Position numbers and translations under genes: made by a program | From: Nelumbo lutea | Lineage: Eukaryota; Streptophyta; Magnoliopsida; Proteales; Nelumbonaceae | NCBI GenBank assembly: GCA_022828595.1 | Contig: JAKGHH010000002.1 | Span: forward strand, 69,164,383-69,228,382 | Reading direction: 5' to 3' | DNA length: 64,000 nt | The notes under the pieces: generated by a model | What the model saw: the letters and a program-made list of their open reading frames with translations, nothing else | What the model was told of the DNA's origin: nothing | The model's database searches: none | Shown: piece by piece, positions 1 through 12,684 of the stretch | Position numbering within the stretch: position 1 is the stretch's first letter | Layout of the letters: the number at the start of each line of letters is the position of its first letter

Positions 1-3000
1 TCAGATAAGTCAACAGGGGTAGAAGTCAAAGTAGCTCTGTCCATCCAAGGAGCTGCTTCAAATAAAAGGGTTTGGGAAAAGAATGTTTTTTATGCTGGAT
101 CCCCATGCAGAGAGGAACAACCAGTTTCCTTGAGAAATAAAGAGGGTGCACATAATGATCCTGAATCTCTTGATCAAACTGAGGGAACAAATGAGCCTTC
201 AAAAGAGGTTATTGATTTCATTGGGGCAGCAACTGCTCAGCAGTATTGTTGTTCAGTATTGGGCAATAATGGCCACAAAGAGGTTATTTTGTCTGAAGCT
301 GCAAAAACCTCAGATGTAAAGAGTAGCATATGTAATTCTGGCTCCTTGCCTTTATGGGAGCTTTCTTTAAGGAGGTCACAATTTAAAGGCCAGGATGAGG
401 AAGTCTTTCAGGAAAAGCATGTGCTGAATCACTCAGATGCATCACCATTTTCAAGGTGAGTTTTCTATCTTGAATATCATTATCTACTAGAACTACTTTG
501 GCCTCTTTTTATTAAGCGACTAATGTGGATTTAAAGAAAGTTGAGTTTGCATTTCTAGTGGAAAATATTTATTTTTTTATGATTTACTATTACTGTGCTT
601 GCATCCATCTTAGCAACAGTTGAAAAAAAATTAGAAAACATGATATGGTGTTCTCTTTACTGTCTATATTTTAAGAGAGTTGTATCTGCAAAAAGTTTAG
701 TTCTTAATTCTGTAGATTATATAACTTATAATGATTGCTTATGTGCTTGGCTGTTCATACTTTTGTAGCAGCTTCTGTTAATTTCTTGATCCTTTCAGCG
801 CATGAGTATCCTACAACTTTTGTATGTGACTTTTATTTTATGTCTGAGATCAATTTTCAAAAATTGTAAATAAATATTTAAATTTTGAGAACTACAAACT
901 GAGAAACTAGAACAAAGAAGGAAATTGTACAAACATGAAGCTAGGGAAATTAAATAATTAACAAAATGACTGGGAAGGGAAAACTAGAAAGGATATCTGG
1001 AGCTGCATCTTTCTCCTTGAACCATGTAAGGATTTGCATTGTCTCTTGCATGAAAGCATTAACAAGGAATGTAGAGTCATGCTACATGTTTCAAGAGAAC
1101 TCCGGAGGCAAAATCCTCTCTCTTTTTTTTTTTTTTTGCATCAATAAAATTCTCCCAGTTTTTCAGCCAAAGAAAAGAGAGAAAATTCTGTCTCATTTAT
1201 GATGTTCATCTTTTGATGTCTCTCCTAAAACAAGCTCTATATGTATTGCAATTCAAATATGAAGTATGCAAGTATGACAAAACATCTTTAGGCAATTTTT
1301 GATTGCAGAGAGAACACATAAATCTAAAAGAAATACTAAAAGAAAATATCACCTTTTCCAACCAGTTTGCCAAGAAACTGGTCAAGAGACATTTCAAACT
1401 TTGCATCATTGTGGATACAATATGTTTTGCAAAATCTCATGGTGGTTGATATTCTCAGTTATTTTATTAAGAAATCTAAGAGTATGAACTTGCTGAAAGG
1501 ATTTGAGGCAAGGTTCAAAATTTTGATATGGTATGCCCCGTATCGGGCATTATCATATCGTATCTTTTGGTTCCGATACACCTGTTTACAGGTGTTTCGG
1601 GACCCCACTTTTTTTTAATAAAAAATACCTGTATTTAACTCCCCAAAAACCAAATTTTGAAAAAAAAAAAACTAAAATAAAACGTTTCTGTGTGTATCTA
1701 AGTACCAATACACCTCTGCCAATACAAAAAGGTGTATCGATATTTTGAACCTTGATTTGAAGTGGGAAGGGAAGCAGCTCAAATATAACATCTACAATTT
1801 TCAGATGATATTATAATGTGCTTGGAGGCTGATTTGGAGAATATTACCAATCTGAAATGGGTGATCCAATGCTTTGAGATGGTGTCTGGTCTTCAAGTAA
1901 ACTTCTACAGAAGTAGTTTTGTGGGAACGAACACAAGTGATAATCTTGTGGACAGATTTAAGGAGGTATTAGGTTGTAAAGTGCAGAAGTTTCCCATTCC
2001 TTATTTGGGGATGTCTCTTGGAGGGAACCCAATGGTCCAAAGTTTTTGGGACCCGGTGGTGGAGAATGTGAAAAACAGTTGGCTACATGGAAGAAAAGTG
2101 GGGCAGGCCCACTTTAATAAAGGCTCGTCTGTCCAACTTTCTAATTTACTATTTCTCAATGTTCCAAATCCAAGTTAAATTTAAATATCAAATTGAAAAA
2201 CTCCCAAGGAATTTTTTTTGTGGGATGGGGATGTTAAGAAGAAAAATCACTAAGTTGGGAGCAGGTTTGCGAACCTAAGAAAGTCAAAGGGCTTGGCATT
2301 GGGCACATCAAGGAGAGGAACATACCTATTCTTGGCAAATGGCTGTGGTCCTTGTGGAAATACCCTCTTGAACCTGGTTCTCCCTGGTCATTAGTGGAAA
2401 CAGGAAAAATGTTAATGGTTGGGATAGCAAAGTCCACTCAAACCGAGCGAAAGTAACCAATCCCTAGAAAGGTATTTCCTCTACAAAATTGTTTCTTTCA
2501 TTAGATATAAAGTGGAGGGAACAGAGTCAAAATATGGATGAAATTTTGGTGGGGTGAGAGTACCTTGGCTGATTCCCACCTCAGTTGTTTAGCTTTTCCA
2601 AACCCAATAAATAAGCCACTATTTCCTCTTGCTTTCCTTCTTCACATCATGAGACCTACTGGAACCTAAGCCTTAGAAGAGCCCTAAGGGATGTAGGGGT
2701 TGCTCAAATTGCAGACTTACTTCATTCCCTAAGTGAGGTCTACATCTCCCTTCTAACCCCAAACCAACACATATGGAAACCTCATCTTGCTGTTAAATTC
2801 TCATTAAATCCTTTTTCGGGGCCATATTGTTGGGAGCTCATGATACAAGCTTCCTGTTTAAGAAAATTTGGTGTTCCCATACTTCTCCTGGAGTATCTTT
2901 TTCTCTTCTTGTTTTATTTTGGTATGGGAAACCTGCTTAAAGAGAATAAACACTTGTGATCTGTTACAAAGGAAGAGCAAGGGCAGGTTATGTATTTGGC

Positions 3001-3912
3001 CTTGTGTGTGCATCCTATGCCTTAGTGATGGTGAACCTGTTGAGCATCTACTTCTCCATTGTCCAAAAACAATGAAAATTTGGCTCCACTTTCTCAACCT
3101 TGTTGGTTACAATTGGGTTGCTTTTGAGCATATTGTGGAGTTCCTATGGTAATGGCATGGTAGAGGTCTTGAGGAAAGGAAAAATCTACTATTGTACGCA
3201 CTGTACGGTGGTGGGTCAGGCAGTGATGTGTGTGAAGAAATAAATAATCATATTTTTTGAAAATAAGGCTAGATCCTATGAAGATTTGGTTTCTCATATA
3301 ACCTATTGTGTAATTTGTGGGTGGTTAATTTATTGGAATTCAAAGGAATATCTGTGAGTGACTTGCAAGGGAATGTGGTGGAGATCTTATACTCCTCCCC
3401 TAAAGCCTTAAGCATTCTTTGGGGGTCATCCATCAAGGGAGGAGGTGGTGATGATATTAAAATTTGATGGAAGTTCTTTAGGTAATCCGGGTGAAGGTGC
3501 AAGGCAAGGGACTTTTAAGCTGTGTTTGGTTTGAAAGAAAAGGTAGGGAAACCTATACAATGTTTCTATAGGTTTCCCTACCTTTCCCTACCTTTTCTTT
3601 CAAACCAAACATAGCCTTAGGGACAATTTGTTCTTGGATGTTTTGTGACTTTCAGATATATCTGTGGGGTCAGTGCCCTTGTCTTGGATAGTTGACAGTT
3701 GTACCCTGGTTATGTTCTCATTTAATGAAAGTCGCCATTTCCAATAAAAAGATATGGAAGTATTTATTGGGCGTTTATGGATTGGGACTGCTGACTCTAC
3801 AAAGTTATGGTATAATCATAGTTACCTCTTTTAAAAAAAGAAAAAGGTTTTGCAAAATCAATCTTCAAAGTTATGGTATAAACACTGGTCATGTGCATTT
3901 TCTTTCACATTC

Positions 3913-3951
<39 letters not shown>

Positions 3952-6900
3952 TGAAAAGTGGTAAAGATTTCTGTAAGAGGGTGAGAAGCTTGCAATACAA
4001 AAAGGTCCCTATATATGCACAGCAGCATTTACATTCAGCTTGCAATACAAGAATCAAAAACTCATGGAGAACCAATTGTCGGTGAAATAACTAGATGGAG
4101 TTCCCTCAAAAAGCTTAGAACTGCCGCTATCTCTTCAAATTCCATTCCACTTTACTAATAACAGCTTCAACTGGAGCAGATTTAGTTTCAAAGATTCTGA
4201 AATTCCACTCCTTCCAAAATTCAAACTTCCCAACAGATTGCAAAGGGCAAGCAATTCCACATCTCCAGTAAGAAAGCAACTTAGAGAAAGTGGGTGGAAG
4301 GGCCCAATGCATCTGAAATAGCTAAAAGAAATGGCACCAAATCTGATGAGTAAAAGAACAACGAAGCAATAGGTGATGAATAGATTCTGACTGTGCATCA
4401 CAGAGTCAACAAACATTGTTCAGTGCCATGCCCCATCTCACTAAAGCTTCAATTGTTTGAATCCTATCTCTTCAAGCCAGACACACAAAAAAAAAAAAGA
4501 AATAAAAAAACACTTTGTAGGTACCTTGGACTGCCAAATCCATAACCAGCCAACCTTTACAAAGGGATCCAACAAAGCATGAATGCAGGCCTTGGTTGAA
4601 AAAAAATCACATTCTTCTCCCCGGTCCACAGTTTAAGATCTTCAGACCCTGGAGCAAGCTCTACCTCATGCAGCCTGCTCATCAGGTCCAGCAAAGAAGG
4701 GACCTCCCAATCATTCAAATTCCTCCGGAAGCTAGGAGACCAGACCACATGACCATTAAACAACACCACAAAATTACTGACAGCTCCTTCCTTGTTAGAA
4801 GAAATTGCAAAAAGGGCAGAATCCAGCTCACATTCTATTCTTCATAGATTTTGAAGGAAAACATCATTTTAAGAAACTAAAGAGTGTAAGAAAGTTTTGA
4901 AGTGGGCCTTGTGCAATTTATCAATCCAACCAAACAGATGTCAGTTTTTCTTCAGAGAGAATTTTCTTTTCTCAGTTTCTGTTTCTGTTTCTTTAATTAG
5001 AAACCAAATACAACTTTCACAAAAACTAACGTGGTTTCTAAATTTCTAGTTTCTACCCCACTTCTAAAGAGAGTAGTATTGGAAGCCAACAAAGACCATC
5101 TATGAGCTGATCGAGACATGGAGAATCAACACTGGCAGAACTGGTAGCAACCTTGCAGCAATTGAGAATTGAAAGACTCCTCAGTTATAGGGATCTAGAG
5201 GTGGATTGAGAATAAAAGGTGGTAGTAAACTGGATACAAAAAATAAGGTCCATGGAAGTATAGGCACATAATGAGAGAGGTGCAGCATTTGGCTATGGAG
5301 ATAATATGCAATTGGCTTCAAAAATCAGACAATAGCCTAGCTGATAGCAGCCTTGCAGTTATGCACTTTCAGCTGTTGGTCAGTTTTGTCCTAATTTTCC
5401 ATAGTTTGAAAGTTCTCAACTCCTACAAATGTAAAACTAAAAACCTCTCATACCAATCTGGATAAATTCTTTGGATTTCTTTTGGTATTAATCTAAATTG
5501 AGTTTGTCAATCATTCCACTTGATCAAGAATTTACTCGTCTTTCTATGTCGAAGCAGTCTATCTTTAGAGAAGAAAAAATCTTTCTTCATGTTATTCGTT
5601 TTCATTGGAACATTCATTTTTAGTAGTGCATTGAATGATATTTTGATAGAAGGTATACTTTTAGATCTTTGTCATTGAAAATCAAACCAACATTTACATA
5701 TCAGGCAATTGCAAAGATTAGTATTAGAACCCAAATTCTTGAGAACTTTGTACAGAACTGACCTCAATGGTGAAGCTTGCTATGTTTCCCTTTAGAAAAT
5801 CTGCCCAACCTTAGCATCATTGACTATCAGACTGATCTTACATGTCAGGTAATTGTAATAAGCGGTGTTTTAAAAAGCATTGGAGGAGCCCCTCCCACCA
5901 AGGTGCACTAAGAAAACGCCTAGAGGTGCAAGCCTAGAAGCGTATAGACCCTTGAGGCGTACACCTCCAGTATAGAGGCATATGAAGTGTACACCTGTAT
6001 TTTGCTTTATGCAAGAGGTTTATGCTTCATATATTTAAGCCAATTTTTATAATAAAAATGTTATAGATAAAAGTGGGGGAACCATTTTATCATGTTCCCC
6101 ATTATATATTAACATAATGCAGAGGATGAAAATCCCCCAAATTTGTTTATTGTAACATTATCAAAATGCCATTGTATGGATTTGCTGGCTCGTGGGGCCT
6201 TTGCCTCCATACCTCCACTAGGGGGCACATGTCCCCCTGGACCCCAAAAACTATCCATAGCACACTATATATGAATCCAGCCACATAAGACCATACCAGC
6301 AAATATAAAGCATCTAGACTACAGCTACCACACTTATGCCTCCTCGTGTTTAGGAAGCTTACACCTCTTGCATTCTGAACTTTGTGCCATGCCTCTGAGT
6401 AGTCATGTCTCCGCATTTTGAAACATTGGTAATGCCTTAGAACCAAACTTCTTCAGTACTTTGCATTGGAACTGCCTTCATCGGTAAATTTCTTTAGAAA
6501 ATCTGTGCATCCTTAAGATCTTTGAAATCAAAGGTGCCTCAATCTATCCTGACATATGATCCAAGAAGGAATAAGTGTGAAAAAGAAAATAAATCCTCAG
6601 GTAAATGAAGCTTTTATTTCACTTGCAGGTATGCCAGTGCTCAGATTCGTACTTCCTGTCCAAGGTCAGGGTCTTCTTCTGCCAATTTATGTGTAAGGGC
6701 CAGTGATTCTGATGCTGCAAAATCTCACACAAATTCAAGTTCCAATTATGGGAATAAAATTCCTTTCCCTCTTATAGAGAGATTAATATCTCCAAATCAA
6801 AATGGAGATGAAACTTTAATTTGCTGCCATCTGTCATCTTCTAGCAAAAGGGAGGATGGAGAACCTTCATCATCTGCTACTTTAAGAGAAGATACCTGTG

Positions 6901-7898
6901 TTGGTCATTCTTCTACTGAGAAGACAGTATTCTCTCATCCCCAACTTGGATTCATTCCACTTCCTATTCCCGTTGGGACAACGCCTTTTCATAATTTATG
7001 TGCTGGCTATGGCACCATATTTCAACCAGTTTTCTACCCAGAAACTTCTACACCTTTATGTGGCTCATCTGAAGTTGGGAAAGATGTATTGCATCCATCC
7101 AACCTATATTCTCAAGACAGTCATATTGTTAATGATCTCAAGCATGATGGTTCACATGACTGTGTGGAGAAACCCCATCCCCATCAGTTGAAGCATCCAA
7201 TGGAGGAAAGCAGAGACAATTACAAATCCATATATCCAAGAAAAATGCTGCCAACTCCTACCGATATTGCCAATCAACTTGCTAACTGTAGCCATGGTAT
7301 TACTGATGCTAATGGAAGCAATGACAGTAATAGGTACACTGTCAGTACAGGAGCTTCTGTAGAAAATGGAAATGAAGACGGTTCCATTAACTTCAATCGG
7401 AAGGTAGAGCATGACCGTTCTCGACGTGAGGCTGCATTAACCAGATTCCGTTTGAAACGAAAAGACAGATGCTTTGAGAAAAAGGTAACAAATGCTAGAT
7501 ACATTCTTATTTGTGTTCTCCATATTTTTTGACAGCTGTTATTTTCTTTTCTAGACAGAAAGGACCTCTTTTTTTCTCATTTAATAAAAGGCTTGTCTCT
7601 TCCCTTTTTTTGGTTCTTTTTCCTCCTAAACACAACATACTATGGTAAAAAGTGTTATTCATGTTGATTGAACAGTGGTCCCACCAATCAAGAATTATTT
7701 GAATATGATTTATATGCCTTGCCAATTCTTTAATGTGATGAAAAGTTCATCCTGTCTTGCAACTGAATCTGAACTTTATTTCAGGTTAGGTATCATAGTA
7801 GGCAAAAGCTTGCAGAACAACGCCCACGATTGAAAGGGCAATTTGTGCGTCAATCAGTTGCTGAACCAACGATGATGGCTGCACAACCAGACAATTGA
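1..7898 (+). CDS. PRR5/PRR9-like: Pseudo-response regulator, PRR5/PRR9 clade, C-terminal part (5' end outside window)
   Basis: Exons at <1-455, 6629-7484 and 7785-7898 join in frame to 474 residues plus stop. Donors are GTGAGT and GTAACA; acceptors are TTGCAG and TTTCAG. The reading frame is open from base 1, so the receiver-like domain and start lie upstream. The last 43 or so residues form a CCT domain, split by the last intron between FEKK and VRYHSR. The KRKDRCFEKK core matches the PRR5/PRR9 type rather than PRR7/PRR3 (KRKERNF). LWELSLRRSQ (about 346-380) resembles the EAR-like motif through which PRR5/7/9 recruit TOPLESS. Known family role: nuclear clock repressors of CCA1/LHY; the CCT domain binds DNA and carries the nuclear signal. 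The 6.2 kb first intron here is unusually long and full of retrotransposon remnants. PRR5 versus PRR9 cannot be settled without the N-terminus. An ATTAAA at 8123 could serve polyadenylation. Confidence 0.9.
1511..1752. repeat. Small TIR repeat in PRR intron (AGGTTCAAAAT family)
   Basis: About 240 bp bounded by AGGTTCAAAATTTTGATAT on the left and its imperfect complement ATATTTTGAACCTT on the right. The interior is rich in GTATCGATACACC-like words. Related sequence occurs at 25018-25250, 56185-56325 and 58098-58328. Confidence 0.55.
1795..3840 (+). mobile_element. 5'-truncated L1-type LINE remnant (RT, zinc-binding, start of RNase H)
   Basis: Starting at 1801 the translation SDDIIMCLEAD carries the reverse transcriptase DD motif. 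It is followed by the RT thumb region with PYLGMSLGG near 2000, then frame-shifted continuation (KPKKSKGLGIGHIKERN near 2273-2320). A zinc-binding block, CILC...EHLLLHC, lies at about 3007-3065. The beginning of an RNase H domain, FDGSSLGNPGEG, lies at about 3463-3498. Many stops and frameshifts make it non-functional. It is in the same orientation as the PRR gene that hosts it. The RNase H part is interrupted by a foldback MITE at 3518-3616. Confidence 0.85.
3518..3616. mobile_element. 99-bp foldback Tourist-like MITE inserted in the LINE
   Basis: Almost the whole element is one inverted repeat: GTGTTTGGTTTGAAAGAAAA on the left, its complement on the right, with a short spacer around 3560. 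It is flanked by TTA at 3515-3517 and 3617-3619, the 3-bp target duplication expected of PIF/Harbinger (Tourist) elements. Removing it with one TTA restores an open RNase H frame across the junction. Confidence 0.8.
3914..3948. repeat. (CT)n microsatellite
   Basis: Uninterrupted CT dinucleotides in the PRR intron. The Leu-Ser runs translated here are an artefact. Confidence 0.95.
4127..4770 (-). mobile_element. LINE fragment in opposite orientation (zinc-binding region)
   Basis: Reverse-strand translation shows the C-terminal LINE layout: NDWEVPSLLDLMSRLH (about 4710), KLWTGEK, then VPTKCFFISFFF (about 4530), and LCDAQSESIHHLLLRC at about 4370-4410 as the zf-RVT type Cys/His block. Stops and frame changes show it is dead. 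It lies antisense to the LINE at 1795-3840 and apparently between two pieces of + strand LINE sequence. Confidence 0.7.
5100..5375 (+). mobile_element. RNase H-like LINE fragment
   Basis: Plus-strand translation AELVATLQQLRIERLLSYRD followed by KVVVNWIQK, then REVQHLAMEIICNWL and NSLADSSLA, resembles the middle and end of the RNase H domain of plant LINEs (Glu, Asp and the N..ADxLA block). It may be the displaced end of the LINE starting at 1795, with the intervening 1.2 kb inserted later. Confidence 0.5.
5376..6628. other. PRR intron remainder, no gene seen
   Basis: Non-coding. 5860-6440 holds degenerate repetitive sequence with GAGGCGTACACCTCC-like words. The intron ends with a pyrimidine tract and TTGCAG at 6623-6628. 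Confidence 0.6.
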
Positions 7899-10208
7899 GA
7901 AGAGCTATTTAACCTATTTTTAATACTGTAAAAGCTTTATATCCATGAGTAAAAGGTATGGGGTGAGGTCTTTCTGACTTTGTAGGTTGAGCTAGTGCAT
8001 TTTCCCCCTTTTCTTCATTATGGCTGCTGAATCCAGTAGCTATTACAAGATACTCTAAAATGGTGGGGCATAAATCCCAATATATAATTGATGTATTTAT
8101 ATTGAATATTTCCACATGATCAATTAAACATTGATTCCAAAAGGAAGTTTTGAGGTTTGTATCATCCTTCTGGTCCTAAGCAACAAGCAGGGTTTTAAAA
8201 AACATTTGAGGTTTATGTCTGAAGGAAAATCCTAAGAAAAATGCCCTGAATCAAATGGAAGCTCATGCCTAAAGTATAGTATACGTTCATCACACTTTCA
8301 GGTGCCCTTATATCGAGAATATGTTATTTCATATATAGTTGAAGTGGGATCATCATCACAGGTATTAAGAGCACCTCTAAGATTCCTGGGTTTCTGTTTT
8401 CATTTACGTTAAAAGCTTTCAAATAATTTGTGTAATAACTTGTAAGAAAGCCGTACTTCTTTGTAATCAATTAAACTAATCTCATATAGAGGGAAGTGCC
8501 TTTATTTGCAGAGCTATACACTTCTCATATTAGTTCGCATTTGTATCGGAAGTAATGAAATCTCAATGGGCTTAAGCCTCCTGTTTGATGTTTGTATCTC
8601 ATGCATGATTGCATCATGCCAGTGAACGTTGGTTTCAAGACATGGTCGCACAGGTCCTTTGTGCTAGATAACCTCTTCCCGTTTCAGCCACGGCAGGAAG
8701 ATGTGAACATCTGAACCACTGATCAGAGAGGGGCCTCTCGATTGGCTGTGTTCCAGTGTCCTGTCTGTGTCTTTTATGTGCAACATCTTGTACTGGAGTC
8801 TTCTACTTAACCTGCTGCCGAAGTTTCACATTTTTGGCATAAACATGGTATGCAAAAAGGGGATTTATTTTTCCATGTTGTGGAGGCTGATGAACTGAAT
8901 CACACCACATGAATAGAGGCTATTGGGGCCAACCCTTGGAGCCCTTTCTTGGGTAGCTAACTTGAGTTGCCACATGGGGGACTCTGTCATACAACTCATT
9001 TGGCAAATTTGTCGCCTCAATAATATTGTATGAACAAAAGAACTATTTCAGAAATCGGAAACCTATAATATGGACCTAATCATACAGACCTGCAGGTGTT
9101 TCAGGTCCACTAGAGTTTGTAGGAAATTGACACATGTATTTATGTTAAATCATTCATGAGAAGCATTTGCAGGACAGGATTTACTTGGCATTTGGTATTA
9201 TCAAGTTTGGAATCAAAACACCATAGTTCTAAACTTGTAGAATCAGAAGCTAATGCAACTCTTTTGTCTTTGCTCATGTATGAATCCCTAGCCGGGCATG
9301 TGTGCCTCAGTGCCTAGATTGTTGGTGCAGATTCTGAACAAGTTCAACACTCCTCCAAAAAAAGCTAAAACGTGAGTAATCATCATACTTCATTGGTTGA
9401 GGCGGAGATCTTGCCTCCTATTGCTTGAAGGAAAAAGGTATGTTAAAGACTAAACATTCCTCTCTTTTTTTGCCTTAATTCCTTGGTCTACATTACAAAG
9501 CCTGAGAAGGTTCTTTCGTACTTTATTTTGTAATCAGTTAAACTGTGTTACAGTTGTAGGGGTAGTTGGTTAGTGGGGTACAGGGGTAGGGGCAGAACAG
9601 GGTGTACCTGAGGTCCACTGGCTATACAAGAGAGAGCTTAGGCCCATTTGGCTTGTGTAATCCCTTGCTATGGGAGTGATGCCTTGCATGGTGACTATCT
9701 GAACTAGTGGATCATTTGCTCTTTCTCATATTTTGGGGCAAACCAATTTCTCAACAAGGAACGACCAACAGACACCCACTGATACATACACTGCTATGGA
9801 GGCTTTGACCAACAATATCTCCTTTTTAGCAAGATCTGGGCTGTAGGTGATGGGAATTCTTAAAGTCGTCTATTCACTACAGTTGGGCAGTTGCATGTTC
9901 CAAGGGTTGTTTAGATGATTCCTTGCTATAAAAGCTAATTCATATTCCATTTGCTTTCCTTAAAAAGAGTAGCTATTCTGATTATTGCATAGAAAAGAGA
10001 TTCTGATATTGCTTTATTTTTTTTTTATTTTTATTTTTTGGTATTTGGTAGCAAGTTGAAGAGCAATCCGCCAACAAACCATCCACAGCCTTGCATTACC
10101 CATTTACATATCTCGTATATGGATCAAACCCGCATCCAAGCCACCCACTCACCCCAGAGAGATGCACCTGGTTGTCTGGTAAGTAGTATGTGAAGTTCGT
10201 GCACTTGT
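7899..10208. other. PRR 3' UTR and intergenic DNA, no gene seen
   Basis: No convincing ORF on either strand. The proximal few hundred bases are probably PRR 3' UTR. Short degenerate repeats occur (for example 8190-8290). I see nothing else identifiable. Confidence 0.5.
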
Positions 10209-10627
10209 GGGCGTTTTACAACATGAATTGTTTTTCTTGTTGCCGGTTCAAAAAAACAAATCTTGTTTGAAAATAGATTGTTTCTTAAAACAAAAACACA
10301 AGAAAGATGTTCTTCCTTGTGTACATGTTTTTTGTTTTTAAAACTGAAACTAAAAACATGTTCTTGAATTTGGTTTCTAAAACATGTTTTCCTCTAATTA
10401 TTCAACATTAGGTTTTAGAAATCATATAACTTATATACTAGAAGATGTGTTTTTTGTTTTAAAAACCAATAGTTTGTTGTTTTCAAAAACATGTATTGTT
10501 TTTCAAAACAAAACCAACTTATTTTTCAGTTGGAGAACAAAAGCAGAATTCAATAACATGTTTTTATATTTTAGTGGTAATTCCAAAAACAAATGAACAC
10601 AAAAACAATCATATTCTAGAACGCCCC
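10209..10627. repeat. ~420-bp MITE with GGGCGTT termini
   Basis: The left end GGGCGTTTTACAACATGAAT matches the complement of the right end, GGGGCGTTCTAGAATATGAT. The interior is made of repeated ACATGTTTTT/AAAACAAAAA words. No coding capacity. Target duplication not clear. Confidence 0.6.
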
Positions 10628-10987
10628 TTAAATTTTGAAGTTGGTCCAGTAGGGGGTACCCTTTACCCAGTAGCTAACCCATTTCCAGTCCACTACGTGA
10701 AACGCGTGGGTTAAACAGGCTGCTAATAAATTGGCACCCATAATTCTTTTTGGGTAAATTACAGATAGTTTCTTTACTTTGGGGGGTAGTGGCACTTAAG
10801 GACCCGAAATTTCAAGTACAACGTTTCTTTAGTATCTTTGAACTATGGTAAATTTACATTCAAGTCCAATTCTGTTAGACTGATGGTAGGGCGAAGGCAA
10901 GATTACAAAAATACCCTTGTTTAAATTATACTTTTTCACTATTCATTTTCTTCTACCTTCGGACTCTCGAGCAAACTAGCAGTTGAC

Positions 10988-10989
10988 AC

Positions 10990-11034
<45 letters not shown>
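10988..11034. repeat. (CT)n microsatellite
   Basis: Near-perfect CT run followed by a CT-rich stretch, as often found in plant 5' leaders. Here it lies inside element A. Confidence 0.95.
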
Positions 11035-11038
<4 letters not shown>

Positions 11039-12056
11039 TCTTCTTTCTTTCCTTTATTCTTCCTCTACCGCTGCAATAAACCCAAATCGAGCATCCACTG
11101 CAACTAATCTCATTCTTTTCTCTGATCAACAAATACAGTACAAATCATCAAACTTAAAAGGAAAAATCAGGGAGAGACCCTGCCAAGCAACACCTGAATG
11201 GAGTCAATAGTATTTATTTCTGCCCACCAATATATCGTAATTGTACCCAAAAGTATAACAAATAATCAGGAAAATATAATCTGCACTTGTAGTAACTATT
11301 CAGACCTTTAACTATTTAGATCTCTCTTGTTTAATAGCCGGTGAATGAGCATCAATGCCTGAAGTGCCATTTTCTTGTGTTTGTTCTAGCTGCCTCGAAA
11401 CCGTAGTAAGACAGGCATTTGCGTACCCTATCGAGTCCCGAATAATACGTCGGAGTCAAGATCTCTCTGTTGTAAATTTGTAATTCACATTGGTACTTGG
11501 TTGCCTTTACGACCACCACCTCAAGTCCACAGTTGTATTACTGACGACCTTCACCAATCTAATGCTCATCTGATCCTTAATGATAAACACAGAAATGGCA
11601 ATGTTGCTCAACGAGTGATAGATTCGGTGTTAGTGGCTATGGTGGAGGGGGAAACAAAGAAATAAAGAAGAGAGAGAGAAAGGGTGAAGGTGGGATGGGA
11701 CTTTACTCAGCTGCTCTGGTTTTATTGGCAGGAGAATATGAATAGTATCTTCTTCCATTAACGAAGGAGAGGGTAAAGTACGTGATCCCAAAATGATGAC
11801 GATGGTAGTTTTGAGACTTTGCTGCTCCTGCATCATAACGTAACGTGTCAGAGATGAATTCACATCTGCACCCACAGCACATCCCTTCCGTGCAGTGGAA
11901 ACATTTCGAGGGATGATGATGTCATCATCGAGAGTGTTTCTCAATACAGGGCGGGGATGTGCTGTGGAACATTGTGGGGCGCTCCCTTGTCGGGCGCAGA
12001 TATGATCTCGTCAGAGATATAACTGACAGAATACTTATGGTTGAACTTAAATACAT

Positions 12057-12340
12057 GGTTTTTAAAATCAGACCAGATCGGACGGTCGAACCAGAAAAAT
12101 TGGGAACCGGCATCTGACCAGTTCCAGTTTTCTCCAAAATCGGATTTTCTTCAAAAATTGTTGATTTTGATCAGTAAACTGTTGACCTAGGCGGTTAACT
12201 GTTAGAACGGTTTTGACCATTTTTTATTTTTTTAATTTTTTTTAAATTTTTTATTTTTTTATCAAAACGGGCAGACTGTTCGATTCGAATAATCGGACTG
12301 TTCGACTCAAGAATTCGTTCTCTGAGTCGGTTTTAAAGCC
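12057..12340. repeat. GGTTTTTAAAA-family repeat, copy 1
   Basis: Begins GGTTTTTAAAATCAGACC and ends GAGTCGGTTTTAAAGCC. The interior has the family's CGGTC/GACCG words and an A/T-rich tract. Inserted inside Mutator-like element A. Confidence 0.55.
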
Positions 12341-12684
12341 ATGCTTAAATATATTATTTTTGAAAGTCCAAAGTGTTACACTTTGTAAGTTAAGGCCCAT
12401 AAATGTCACTACCCCCAAATTACATAGTACCTATATATAATTTATCCTTTTTTTCTGATAAAAATAGTCTGATTTGATAGAATCCAAAATTTTATAATAA
12501 GGCATTACATTCAAATCATACCTTAACAGGATGTTCCAAATGATACTCAAAATTACATTCAAATCATACCCCCAAATTACATAGACAGAAATAAGCTAGG
12601 ACCCATTACTTAGTGTCATGTAGTGATAAAATCTCAGGTCGGAAAGTGTGAGGATACAAGTTGGAGTCTAAGAGCGGTGACCAC

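Larger units (their letters stand above)
10752..12447. mobile_element. Non-autonomous Mutator-like element A (long TIRs)
   Basis: About 80 bp at the left end (GGGTAAATTACAGATAGTTT, then TTTGGGGGGTAGTGGCACTT) matches the reverse complement of the right end at 12365-12447 (GGATAAATTATATATAGGTA, then TTTGGGGGTAGTGACATTTA). Long, diverged TIRs of this kind fit Mutator-like elements. The interior has a (CT)n tract (10988-11034), unidentified sequence 11300-12040 and a nested repeat at 12057-12340. No transposase seen. Confidence 0.6.

Noticed and set aside
3692..4085. Two plus-strand ORFs in the PRR intron
   Set aside because: Driven by the (CT)n tract at 3914-3948 and lying within repeat remnants.
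10983..11210. 75-residue ORF with Leu-Ser run
   Set aside because: Produced by the (CT)n microsatellite; no downstream gene structure.
11630..12137. Minus-strand ORFs of 70-104 residues
   Set aside because: No homology recognised; partly within a dispersed non-coding repeat inside Mutator-like element A.
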